64,000 nt of DNA. Source: Dawidia cretensis (lineage in GTDB: Bacteria > Bacteroidota > Bacteroidia > Cytophagales > Cyclobacteriaceae). Numbering within the stretch: position 1 is the first letter of the stretch; each line of letters starts with the position of its first letter. Location of the stretch: contig NZ_JAHESE010000002.1 of assembly GCF_018598175.1 (NCBI RefSeq), forward strand, positions 372,001-436,000. Reading direction: 5' to 3'. Both the position numbers and the translations under genes were made by a program. Positions 43,917-52,502 of the stretch are shown here, one piece after another. The notes under the pieces were generated by a model that saw nothing but the letters and a program-made list of their open reading frames with translations, was not told the DNA's origin and made no database searches.

Positions 43917-44291
43917 TTGAAAAAAAATAAAAAAGAACCATACAGTAATATGGGTAAGAGAAGGGACGTATGTTATTTTTCGTCCGATACTGGCCTACTG
44001 GTTGTGATAGCTTTGATTGCTTTTGTTGAATTTGCTAAGAGTTTTGACTACGACCAGTTATTGGATACACTTTCTGATAACTTTAATGCGGAATTTTGGA
44101 TGAGGATTAATAGCCATCTTAAAGAAGGTGATGTTGGTTTAATTTTTTTTCCCGGGTTTGCGATCGGGTTTCGAGTTTGATGGTGGTGGCACGTATTCGT
44201 TGAGGCATGGCAGAAGGGAAATTTGGAGCTGCGACGTAGGGATGTAGTTCTTAATGTTATTGGAGCCACAGCGGGATATAGAAAAAGATGA
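43917..44291 (+). pseudogene. Broken small membrane protein, VanZ-like ending
   Basis: A frame opens at TTG 43917 (or ATG 43950), encodes a hydrophobic helix (GLLVVIALIAFVEFAKSF) and FFPGFAIGF, and stops at TGA 44178-44180. The same frame continues without another stop for 36 codons to TGA 44289-44291, reading WWWHVFVEAWQKGNLELRRR and then DVVLNVIGATAGY. That ending resembles VanZ-like proteins (DxxxNxxGxxxGY). The simplest reading is one ~124-codon gene interrupted by a nonsense codon. It lies in the same AT-rich patch as its upstream neighbour. Confidence 0.5.
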
Positions 44292-44364
44292 TTTGTTCAC
44301 AAGATTGGAAAAGATGTTGATTGCCGTGGATTAATTATTTAATGGTAGCCTCGGCAAGCAAATG

Positions 44365-45342
44365 CTAAACGAGCTCGTTGTGCGACATCTCCACGAGACC
44401 CTCTTTCACCGAAATGATCGGGCGATACCCCAATAGCTTTTTCGCTTTGTCATCAGAAACGATGAACGGTAGCCCCAGCGTATTGACCATGCCAGGGAAG
44501 AGGGGCGGAGTGCTTTTAAGTCCGAAGGTATTCCAGATAAATGCGAAGACGTTTGCCATGGCGCGCGCCACGCCGAGTGATACCGTTTTGTTGGGTGCCT
44601 CCATGTTTTGGGTTTTCAGGACATCGGTGATGAACTGACGGAATTGGAGCTTTTCGCCGTCGGTAATGAAGAAGGCTTCTCCGCCAATTTTTACTTTCGC
44701 CGCCAGCGTCAGTGCGTGACATACGTTTTGCACGTGGCACGTCACAATCAGGTGTGTTCCTCCATTGATAAAGGAAAGGTCTCCCTTTTCGGCGGCGGCC
44801 TTAATCTGGGGAAGGGCAGAGGTGTCGCCTTTGCCCCAGATGAGCGGCGGGCGAACGGAGATCGTTCGGAGTGTGGGACTGTTAGCTTTTAGGATCATCT
44901 GCTCGGCTTCGAGCTTTGTTTGCGAATAGCCGTCCATGAGATTATTGGACTGCGTTCGTTCATCGCCGTGCAGAATCGGCTTTCCGTTCATGATCACAGA
45001 GGCCGCGCTGAGGTAAACGAAATTGGATACATTATTCTTCGTGGCGGCTTCCAGCAAAACCTTTGCCCCGCCAACGTGGTCGTGCCACAGATGTTTGCGT
45101 GATTTCCAGAAGTCAACGGCGGCGGCCAGGTGGAATACGGTATCGATACCCGCCAGGGCTGTGCGCAGTACGTCGGTGTTGTGAATGTCGCCCCGTACGG
45201 GCGTGGCGCCGGCTTCGATGATCCGCTGGTCGGATTCAGGTGAGCGACTCAGGGCGAATACTTCGATGTTTTCCGATGTTAGTTTTTTGATGAGATTCCG
45301 TCCGACAAAGCCCGATCCCCCGGTTACAAATACGCTTTTCAT
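44365..45342 (-). CDS. Extended short-chain dehydrogenase (NAD-dependent epimerase / 3-beta-HSD-like)
   Basis: A 325-residue Rossmann enzyme. The NAD(P) motif TGGSGFVGRNLIKKL is at the N-terminus; GDIHNTDVLRTAL and VFHLAAAVDFW follow; the catalytic Tyr-Lys pair is in GYSQTKLEAEQMI, with the Ser in VYLSAASVIM. The C-terminal half resembles sterol or NAD-dependent epimerase members (RPPLIWGKGD). An earlier in-frame ATG at 45360 adds six residues; the one at 45342 begins the motif directly and is preferred. It lies 38 bp after a Crp/Fnr-type regulator on the same strand, which may control it. Substrate unknown. Confidence 0.88.
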   Translation of the reverse strand: MKSVFVTGGSGFVGRNLIKKLTSENIEVFALSRSPESDQRIIEAGATPVRGDIHNTDVLRTALAGIDTVFHLAAAVDFWKSRKHLWHDHVGGAKVLLEAATKNNVSNFVYLSAASVIMNGKPILHGDERTQSNNLMDGYSQTKLEAEQMILKANSPTLRTISVRPPLIWGKGDTSALPQIKAAAEKGDLSFINGGTHLIVTCHVQNVCHALTLAAKVKIGGEAFFITDGEKLQFRQFITDVLKTQNMEAPNKTVSLGVARAMANVFAFIWNTFGLKSTPPLFPGMVNTLGLPFIVSDDKAKKLLGYRPIISVKEGLVEMSHNELV

Positions 45343-45380
45343 TTCCTTTGTTTTCTGCAAAGGAGCGAGGTTGGCAGAGA

Positions 45381-45986
45381 CTAATTTTTGCTATTTCGCA
45401 AAAAGTCTGCCTGCATAAGTTGTTTTTTGATGTGGCTGAGGGTGTATTGGGAGATTCCTAAAAACGAGGCAATGTCGGCAGCCTTGACGTGGTTGGCAAT
45501 GTTTGGAAAGTACTCGAGAAAGGCCAGGTAGCGGTCCTTTGCTTCGCGCTGGAATAAGTCTGATCGAATCTTTACTTTTTCGAATAGCGCCTTTTCAGTG
45601 ATTCTTCTGAAAAGGTCGCTCCACTCCACGATCTCTTTCTCAAATCTTTCTAAGATCGATCTGGAGAAAACAATCACTTCTGTGTCGCGTTCGGCCACGG
45701 CAGTGACCAATGACGGGATTCCACTGTTGTAGCTGTCAACGTCGGCCAGGAAGTTTCCAGTGTCTGAGAAGTGCACGGTGATCTCATCGCCTTGCTCATT
45801 GCTGGAGTATAACCGGATAAGACCGTCCAGGAGAAAGTACTTCTCTCCAGGTTTTCCGCCTTCATCCCAAAGTGTACTCCCGCGTTCATATGTTTGGAAC
45901 TGAAGTGAGTCCCGAAGCAATGAAACAGATGGCGCGCCCAGGTGGCAGAACTGGTCGATGTAGGAAAGTAGTTTCTGCTCTTTCAT
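45381..45986 (-). CDS. Crp/Fnr-family transcriptional regulator
   Basis: A 201-residue regulator with a cyclic-nucleotide-binding-type jelly roll (GEKYFLLDGLIRLYSS, ITVHFSDTGNFLADVDSYNS) and a C-terminal helix-turn-helix (VKAADIASFLGISQYTLSHI). The phosphate-binding Arg-Ser pair of cAMP receptors is absent and there are no clustered cysteines for an iron-sulphur centre, as in many Bacteroidota members. The start at 45986 is preferred over an upstream in-frame ATG at 46043, since it gives the usual N-terminus. It is probably in one operon with the SDR gene and diverges from the broken transglutaminase gene. Confidence 0.88.
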   Translation of the reverse strand: MKEQKLLSYIDQFCHLGAPSVSLLRDSLQFQTYERGSTLWDEGGKPGEKYFLLDGLIRLYSSNEQGDEITVHFSDTGNFLADVDSYNSGIPSLVTAVAERDTEVIVFSRSILERFEKEIVEWSDLFRRITEKALFEKVKIRSDLFQREAKDRYLAFLEYFPNIANHVKAADIASFLGISQYTLSHIKKQLMQADFLRNSKN

Positions 45987-46072
45987 TGAGGTGTAATTTA
46001 AGAATACCTGGTAACTTTTACGACGATGTAATAATAGTCGCATTTTTCCAGGCGCGATAAATACCCGCCGTT

Positions 46073-46080
46073 TATCTTTG
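46073..46080 (+). promoter_or_regulatory. Perfect -7 element TATCTTTG upstream of the broken paralogue
   Basis: TATCTTTG matches the Bacteroidota TAnnTTTG -7 box exactly, 40 bp before the start codon at 46121. No clear TTTG lies at the expected -33 distance. The first paralogue has a closely similar element at 38370. Confidence 0.45.
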
Positions 46081-46120
46081 TTATTCGCAATTTTCTAACC
46101 TGCGTTGCAACCAGCCCGAC

Positions 46121-48524
46121 ATGAAAACGTTCTTTTTTGGCCTGTTTTGCCTGATTTTTGTTCCGGTAGTCAGTTTGTTGGCCCAGTCTTCGAAAGTGAT
46201 GGTCGGGCCACCCAGTGCTTGGGTGGAACCACAATCCTTCGCCGCTGCCGCCGTTCCCCCGGAGGGGCAAGGGACGGGGTATTATTACCTGTTGGTGGAC
46301 GAGCAGGACCATGCGCAGCTGGAAGAAGGCTATCGACATTTTGCATATAAGATCCTGACGAGCGAAGGATTACAAGAAATGTCGGATATAAGCCTTTCGT
46401 TCGACCCGGCCTATGAAAAAGTGACCGTGCATACGTTGCGCATTCACCGCGGCGGTCAGGTTATTGATCAGATGCCCAAGACCTTTCGTACGATCCAGCG
46501 CGAACAGAGTATGGATCGTTTTATCTATGACGGTACGCTTACGGCGGTCATTAATCTGAACGACGTACGGGTAGGCGATGTCATTGAATATGCGTATAGC
46601 CGCAGAGGTGACAACCCTGTGAATCGCGGACGTGGTGTGTGGTATGCGTACCTGAACTATGGCTTCGGTACCGACGCTAATTTCCAGCGTGTTGTTGTTC
46701 CAGAAAAACTACCCGTATACCTGCACTATACAAACACAAACGCGCTCCCATGTCATGATCACAAACTTTGCCAACTGGGGCGAGGTAGCGGACTGGGCGG
46801 TGCCGCTGTTTACCGTGGAAGAAGCAGACCGAAAGAAGCTGGCGGCAATGGCAGCCAAACAGTTCAAGGCCACAACCCCTGAGGCCTATGTGGAAGAGGT
46901 GGTCCGATTTGTACAGGACGAGGTACGCTACCTGGGATTTGAAACCGGGATGAACTCGCACATGCCCCACGCCCCGCTGACTGTATACAACCAGCGGTTT
47001 GGTGATTGCAAGGATAAGGCGCTATTGTTGACCACGCTGCTCAATGCCCGCGGTATTGAGGCATACCCGATGCTGGTCAATACATCGGACGGTGCGTATG
47101 TGTCAGACGAGGGACCTTCCATGTATGCGTTTGATCACTGCGTGGCGCAAGTCAAGCTAAATGACTCGACTTTTTATATCGACGCGACGATTGGCAACCA
47201 GGGCGGTACGGCTGGGCAACGCTACTTTCCAAAGTACGGTAAAGGTCTGCTAGTCGATGGCCGTAGCCGTGACTTTGTGTCGCTGGATAAGCCACAGCCT
47301 TGTGCCATCACAGAGACACAGACCGTTGACATGGATAGCGTCGGTGGATCCGCGAATTTTTCCATTCGCACCGTCTATACCGGCGGTCAGGCCGACGACG
47401 TTCGATCGCAGTTTTACGGTAGCAGCCGCGATGAAATACAGAAGCGGTATTTGAAATTCTATGGCGACACGTATGCAGACATCGAGGTGCGTGCGCCGTT
47501 GCGGTTTACCGACCAGCGTGATAGCAATATTGTGGTAATCGATGAGTACTACAAGATCCCGATGTTTTGGAAGCCGGATGAGAAAAATCCGAAGATATTG
47601 TTGTGCGAGGTGTCGGCGCAGTCTATTGATAGCCGTGTCAGCGTGTCGAAGTTTGCTAAGCGGACAGCACCGTACCGGTTGAGCTATCCGCTGAACTACA
47701 CGCATGCGATCGTAATCAATGTGCCGGAAGACTGGACCATCGAGGACAACGACCTACGCATTGAACGCGACCAATATGCCTACCGGTACTCCCGCCGGTA
47801 CGCAGATCGAAAGGTTGTCATTACGACGCACTATGAGACAAAAGCCTCATCTGTTCCTGCTGATCAATATCAGCAGTATATAGACGATCATACGAAAATT
47901 CGGGACAATTTGTGGTACAGCCTCACATACGACACAGATTTTATAGGCCAGTCAGTGTCGTCGCCGACGGCAGCGGGCGTGGCCTGGTTGGCAATGGCGG
48001 TGGCGATTTCGGTATTGCTGTCGGTGTGGATATATCGTCGGTACGACCCGGTGCCCGCTTATTCGTCAGTCTGGGCCCGTTCGATTGACGGTAATTTGGT
48101 GTATGCACGGTATGCGTTGTTCATCACGTGTATCTTGCTGGTCGTACAGGTCTTTACGCATCCGTATTTGTTCTCGGGGCACCTTTGGTTGCCGGCGTTA
48201 GAGGACGGACAATATGCTGAAGCTGCGCTGTATGCGCTATACCAGGTATATGGCGCAATATTGATACCCGTTGCTGGAATGTCCATGATATTGTTTCAGC
48301 GAAACCGGTCCTCGACACCCCGCGTAACGTCGGTTCTTTATGCAGCACTGGCGGGCATGCCGTTGCTTACTGCCGTTGTAAGTTTTGATCAGGATTCCAA
48401 TGGCGGTGGCTGGTCTCCCGGATCGCTTATCTTTATGTTGCTTTTAGCGGGCATCTGGATCGGGTACTTTCATCAATCTACACAGGTGAAGCGCACGTTT
48501 GTGAATTGCTTGCGCGCGGAGTGA
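46121..48524 (+). pseudogene. Second DUF3857/transglutaminase/DUF2569 gene, broken by deletion and frameshift
   Basis: The 5' part (from 46121, signal peptide MKTFFFGLFCLIFVPVVSLL) and the 3' part (to 48524) are both close homologues of the gene at 38405, but they lie in different frames. Aligned by eye, FQR-to-TNTN (20 residues) matches, then about 36 residues of the first paralogue (from QKPVITEANG to WYNPY) are missing and the match resumes at SHVMITNFANW in another frame, around 46740-46755. A deletion of roughly 105-110 bp with a one-base shift explains this. The transglutaminase Cys (NQRFGDCKDKA), His (AFDHCVAQV), Asp (FYIDAT) and the membrane domain remain intact downstream, so the break is probably recent or a sequence error. 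Confidence 0.75.
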
Positions 48525-48824
48525 TAAGAGGATAGACGACAGTTTCGGCTATACCGGCCGTTGGCTAGATTTTTTTATGGAATATCTCGATAAACGCACG
48601 GTTTAAACGATTGAACGGCCTATTTCGAATTTAATTTGTTATTAGGTATTGATTTTTGGCAGTCTTTCTTCATCTTTGAAATGTCATTATTGCCATTAAC
48701 CTATCGTGAAGTTGTTTCTAAGCGAAGCCATGTGCTTTGTCATGACTATTCTGTTCCCGTCGTCAGGTGGGGTAGCGTTGCAGGTCAATGTCGATCCGTC
48801 CATTATCATGTCATCTTTTATTAT
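48525..48824. other. 300-bp intergenic region upstream of the Rhs pair
   Basis: No gene is visible. An in-frame extension of the Rhs gene back to 48636 is open but encodes a Cys/His-rich stretch unlike a signal peptide. The region turns AT-rich toward 48620-48680 (TTTAATTTG, CATCTTTG), which is promoter-like but without a clear spaced pair. Confidence 0.4.
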
Positions 48825-51800
48825 ATGAATATTCCTTTCAAGTTAGTCAGGGCGAGCCGCTATGCGCTGGTGGGCGTATTGTGTATCCTGGGTTGGTCCC
48901 GCGAGGCGTTTAGTCAGAGCGGCGGTGTCAGTAACTCGATCGATCAATTTGATGAGATCGGTTATAGTCCCGTTGTTCCGCCATCGCCGCAGGCGGCTTC
49001 GCTGGGCAAGTATGCGCAGTTTGAGGTGAACATGGCGTATGGTGTGCCGAACATCAGCGTGCCGCTGTTTACGGTGAGTTCCGGTGATATCACCTTACCT
49101 GCGCAGTTATCGTATCATGCAGGTGGGAACAAAGTGAACGATGAAGGATCGTGGATTGGTCTGGGCTGGTCGTTGTCGCTGGAAGGTGCAGTGACCCGTT
49201 CGGTTCGCGGTGCCGCCGACGAGAGCGCGTCGACCGGCTTCCGCAACGATGCGGCCTGGTATAGTGATGTAATGACTACCGCCGATATCCCGAAGCTGCA
49301 AGCGGCTGCCGCCGGTATTACTGATACCCAGCCCGATATGTTCTCGTATAATTTTGCGGGATATTCGGGATCTTTTGTTTTCAATAACTCCGGTGGTATA
49401 AGGATGGTGCCGTTTCAACCGTTGAAGATCACGCCGTCTTATGGATCGTGCTCCGGAACGGGAGCGGAAGGATCGAATTGCATTCTTTCGTTCACCATCG
49501 AAACGCCTGACGGCGATAAATACTATTTTGAAGAGATAGAAGCGACGGAGACGAGCGGTGAGAAGGGCGGAGCCCGCAGTTTCATCTCCAGCTGGTACCT
49601 GTCGCGGATCGCGTCGGCGAATGGTGATGACGGGGTCTTTTACACCTACCAGGGGCTGGGACAAAAGAAGTATCCTTTCGAGATCTCTTCCAGCTTAACA
49701 TATTCGTCGAGTAATGGCCTTTCCTACAGCTCGCAAACTACGCGGCCGCAGACGATGATGCAAACAACCATCGTTAACCTAAAGCGTCTTCAGCGGATTA
49801 CATTCAATAATGGGCAGATCGATGTCAGCCCGACATATATCCGTGTATACGACAAACGGAAGGAATCGGAGCTTATCTATAATGTAGTACTGAACATTGG
49901 GACGTTTGCGACAAGCGGCAACTGTGGCACGGGCGATTGTAACCGAAAGAAGCTCGAAACAGTGACGGTCAATGGGAACAAATATGGATTTAGCTACAAC
50001 GAGGCCTATACCCAACCGACCTACGGATCCAACTCGGTCGACCATTGGGGTTACTATAACGGCGCCACCAACAGTTCCAAAATTCCTTACGTTAATATAC
50101 TTGGCCAGCAATTTGGAGCAGGAGCCGACCGGTATGTGAACCCTAACGCAGCGAAGTTCGCCATCTTGCAAAAGATCATATATCCCACCGGTGGCTTTAC
50201 GTTGTTTGAGTATGAATCGAACCGGATTAGTCCGGTCGACAATGGTCTGGAACGTTACGAGATCGAGAAGACCTATAAGTTTATCGTTCGGGGGAACGGA
50301 ACCGCTGTAGGACCGTATGCGATGCAATCAAGCAACCTGACGGCTACCTCAACCAGCCCGGCACCAACGCAGACTGCGACGTGGGCCTGGCCACCGAAGA
50401 ACGAGATGGTACCGTACGACGTAGACAACGCGATATCGGCTGACCTGGTGACCTGGTACCCCGAACTGGAAGGTACTGTAGAGTATGGGACAGCGGTACA
50501 ATCGGGCGCGACGGAAGAAAATTACACGCCTAAGATGTATACACATCAGCCACATTTCTTAATCAACATCGGTGGTAGAATGCAGATCGATGGTTCGTAT
50601 AATGCGCACGATAGTCGGTTTTTCAATGCTGCGGAAAACCTCGAGATGCGGGTAAAGAGCTTCTACGATTGGGTGAACGTAAGCGGCAACTACGTAGGCA
50701 ATGGAATCCTGGGTAAAGGTTCCGTGTCGGTGTGGACTTCAACCGAGCCACAGAACCGGGTCACGCTCACTTTTCGGCGTCGGGGATATATCTTTGTGGC
50801 CCCTACTGGCGCGTCAGATATTTTGACGGGGGGGCTACGAATTAAATCGATCTCAAGCTACGATGCAGGTGGTCAGTTGCTAACACAGAAGGCGTATCAA
50901 TATAACATGCCTGATCAGGACAATGTATCGTCGGGCTTCCTGCTAGACGCGAACGTTACGGATCTTCGGAATCTTTTTCCGTATTATGAACAATATGCGA
51001 TTCGTCAGGGCGGCGCTACGTGCGAGCACATTGATCGTCCCATCCGACGTATTGTACACGATAACCCACAAGGCAGGCTTGTCGGTGGCTACTCGGTGGG
51101 GTACGAGTATGTGACCGAACGCATTACGGACGGAGCCGGCGGTAGCCTGGGACGGACCGAGTATCAGTTCCCCAGACTACCGGACATACCGCCTCAGCCA
51201 TATCCGCGGACGCCGGCGATATCGCGCAGCGCCTATCGCGGCAAGCCGCTCCGCGTAAAGATGTACTCTGCAAGCAATACTCTGGTAAGAGAAGTGGCGA
51301 ATAATTATAGTAATGGTGTGCGGAACAATCCCTCGTATGGGATGATTGTGACCAAAAACAGAAGCTTCCCTTTTGAGTTGCTTTCGAGTACCTGCCTGAT
51401 TGAGCAGACTACGGAGATGTATGCGTTTATGATGTATACTTTCAACGACGAGACCGAGCAGCGATTGGTGGAATCGGTAACAACTGAATATAACGCAAAC
51501 AGCGTTCCCTTTGTTACCCGCGAGACGTATTCGTACGACGATGCCAATAACAACGTTTACCGAATGCTTGCCAGTAGATCGACGTACACCTCAGAAGAGG
51601 CTGTAACACATACGTATAAGTACCAATACCAATTAGGCAGCGGCGGTATACCGGCCAACGTGCGGGAAGAGACCGTACGCATAAACGATGCGGTGGTGTC
51701 GGCGCGGAAGATCAATTATCTGACGCGCAACCCTTCGGCGGTGTATACCTGGGAGGGCACGCAGCCCGACGCTACGTTCACGGCGTTCAACGGTTTAGCG

Positions 51801-52502
51801 ACGGACGACGGCTATCCGGCAGCGCCGCAGGTAACGGTGGAGTATTATCCGGACATACAGCGCACGAAGGTGGTGCGTGACCGAAACGGCATGGCCACCC
51901 TGTACTTGTGGGATAAGGTCAGTAACCTGCTGTTGGCGTCTGTATCGAACTGTGACGATCTGACACGGGTGGGGTACCTGTCATTTGACTCACCCGGACA
52001 TGGGTTTACCAGCGACGGTGGTGTCAGTACCGGCGGTTTTACGGGCGACAAAGGATGTGCGCTTACTACCAGCGACGTTGTCAGTCAGGCATTAGCGCCT
52101 GGTCGGTACGTGATTGAATTCTGGAAGAGCGAAGCGACGGGAGGCACCGCTACCGTGGCAGTCCACCAGGGTGCGACGACCACACCGGTAACGCTAGAGG
52201 CTTCTACGGAGGGCGGCTGGCGCCGGTACCACGGCGTGGTGGATATGACCGGGCTGGCTGCTGGAAATAACTTTACTATAGCCTTGTCAGGTACGGGGAA
52301 GGTTGATGATGTCCGGCTTTATCCGGTGGGGGCAGTGATGACCACTTATGCGCATAAACGTTTTATCGGCGTGCGGTCCGTTACAGACGGCGCTGGCAAG
52401 ACCACTTTTTATAATTATGACACTAACGGCCGTCTGTCCACACAGGGCGATGATGCCGGCAACCTGCAACAATACTTTCAATACAACCTGTTGAACAAAT
52501 GA
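48825..52502 (+). CDS. Rhs/YD-repeat protein, N-terminal component of a split toxin
   Basis: A 1225-residue secreted protein with signal peptide up to AFSQ (ATG at 48825). The first ~70 mature residues (YGVPNISVPLFTVSSGDITL, GLGWSLSLEGAVTRSVRG) resemble the SpvB/TcB start of Rhs-like proteins, which encloses cargo in a beta-shell. The body is beta-rich with scattered YD-type repeats, clearest near the C-terminus (RTKVVRDRNGMATLYLWDKV, GKTTFYNYDTNGRLSTQGDD). There is no core motif or toxin tip: the protein ends where the next begins, the stop overlapping its start (ATGA, 52499-52502). Both are surely made together. It has no type IX sorting domain at its end. Confidence 0.8.
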   Translation: MNIPFKLVRASRYALVGVLCILGWSREAFSQSGGVSNSIDQFDEIGYSPVVPPSPQAASLGKYAQFEVNMAYGVPNISVPLFTVSSGDITLPAQLSYHAGGNKVNDEGSWIGLGWSLSLEGAVTRSVRGAADESASTGFRNDAAWYSDVMTTADIPKLQAAAAGITDTQPDMFSYNFAGYSGSFVFNNSGGIRMVPFQPLKITPSYGSCSGTGAEGSNCILSFTIETPDGDKYYFEEIEATETSGEKGGARSFISSWYLSRIASANGDDGVFYTYQGLGQKKYPFEISSSLTYSSSNGLSYSSQTTRPQTMMQTTIVNLKRLQRITFNNGQIDVSPTYIRVYDKRKESELIYNVVLNIGTFATSGNCGTGDCNRKKLETVTVNGNKYGFSYNEAYTQPTYGSNSVDHWGYYNGATNSSKIPYVNILGQQFGAGADRYVNPNAAKFAILQKIIYPTGGFTLFEYESNRISPVDNGLERYEIEKTYKFIVRGNGTAVGPYAMQSSNLTATSTSPAPTQTATWAWPPKNEMVPYDVDNAISADLVTWYPELEGTVEYGTAVQSGATEENYTPKMYTHQPHFLINIGGRMQIDGSYNAHDSRFFNAAENLEMRVKSFYDWVNVSGNYVGNGILGKGSVSVWTSTEPQNRVTLTFRRRGYIFVAPTGASDILTGGLRIKSISSYDAGGQLLTQKAYQYNMPDQDNVSSGFLLDANVTDLRNLFPYYEQYAIRQGGATCEHIDRPIRRIVHDNPQGRLVGGYSVGYEYVTERITDGAGGSLGRTEYQFPRLPDIPPQPYPRTPAISRSAYRGKPLRVKMYSASNTLVREVANNYSNGVRNNPSYGMIVTKNRSFPFELLSSTCLIEQTTEMYAFMMYTFNDETEQRLVESVTTEYNANSVPFVTRETYSYDDANNNVYRMLASRSTYTSEEAVTHTYKYQYQLGSGGIPANVREETVRINDAVVSARKINYLTRNPSAVYTWEGTQPDATFTAFNGLATDDGYPAAPQVTVEYYPDIQRTKVVRDRNGMATLYLWDKVSNLLLASVSNCDDLTRVGYLSFDSPGHGFTSDGGVSTGGFTGDKGCALTTSDVVSQALAPGRYVIEFWKSEATGGTATVAVHQGATTTPVTLEASTEGGWRRYHGVVDMTGLAAGNNFTIALSGTGKVDDVRLYPVGAVMTTYAHKRFIGVRSVTDGAGKTTFYNYDTNGRLSTQGDDAGNLQQYFQYNLLNK

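Noticed and set aside
44178-44180. Selenocysteine at the in-frame TGA
   Set aside because: There is no selenoprotein family match and no obvious downstream SECIS-like hairpin; a nonsense mutation is simpler.
48636-48824. N-terminal extension of the first Rhs gene
   Set aside because: The extension would put ~63 residues before a clear signal peptide; the ATG at 48825 explains the export signal better.
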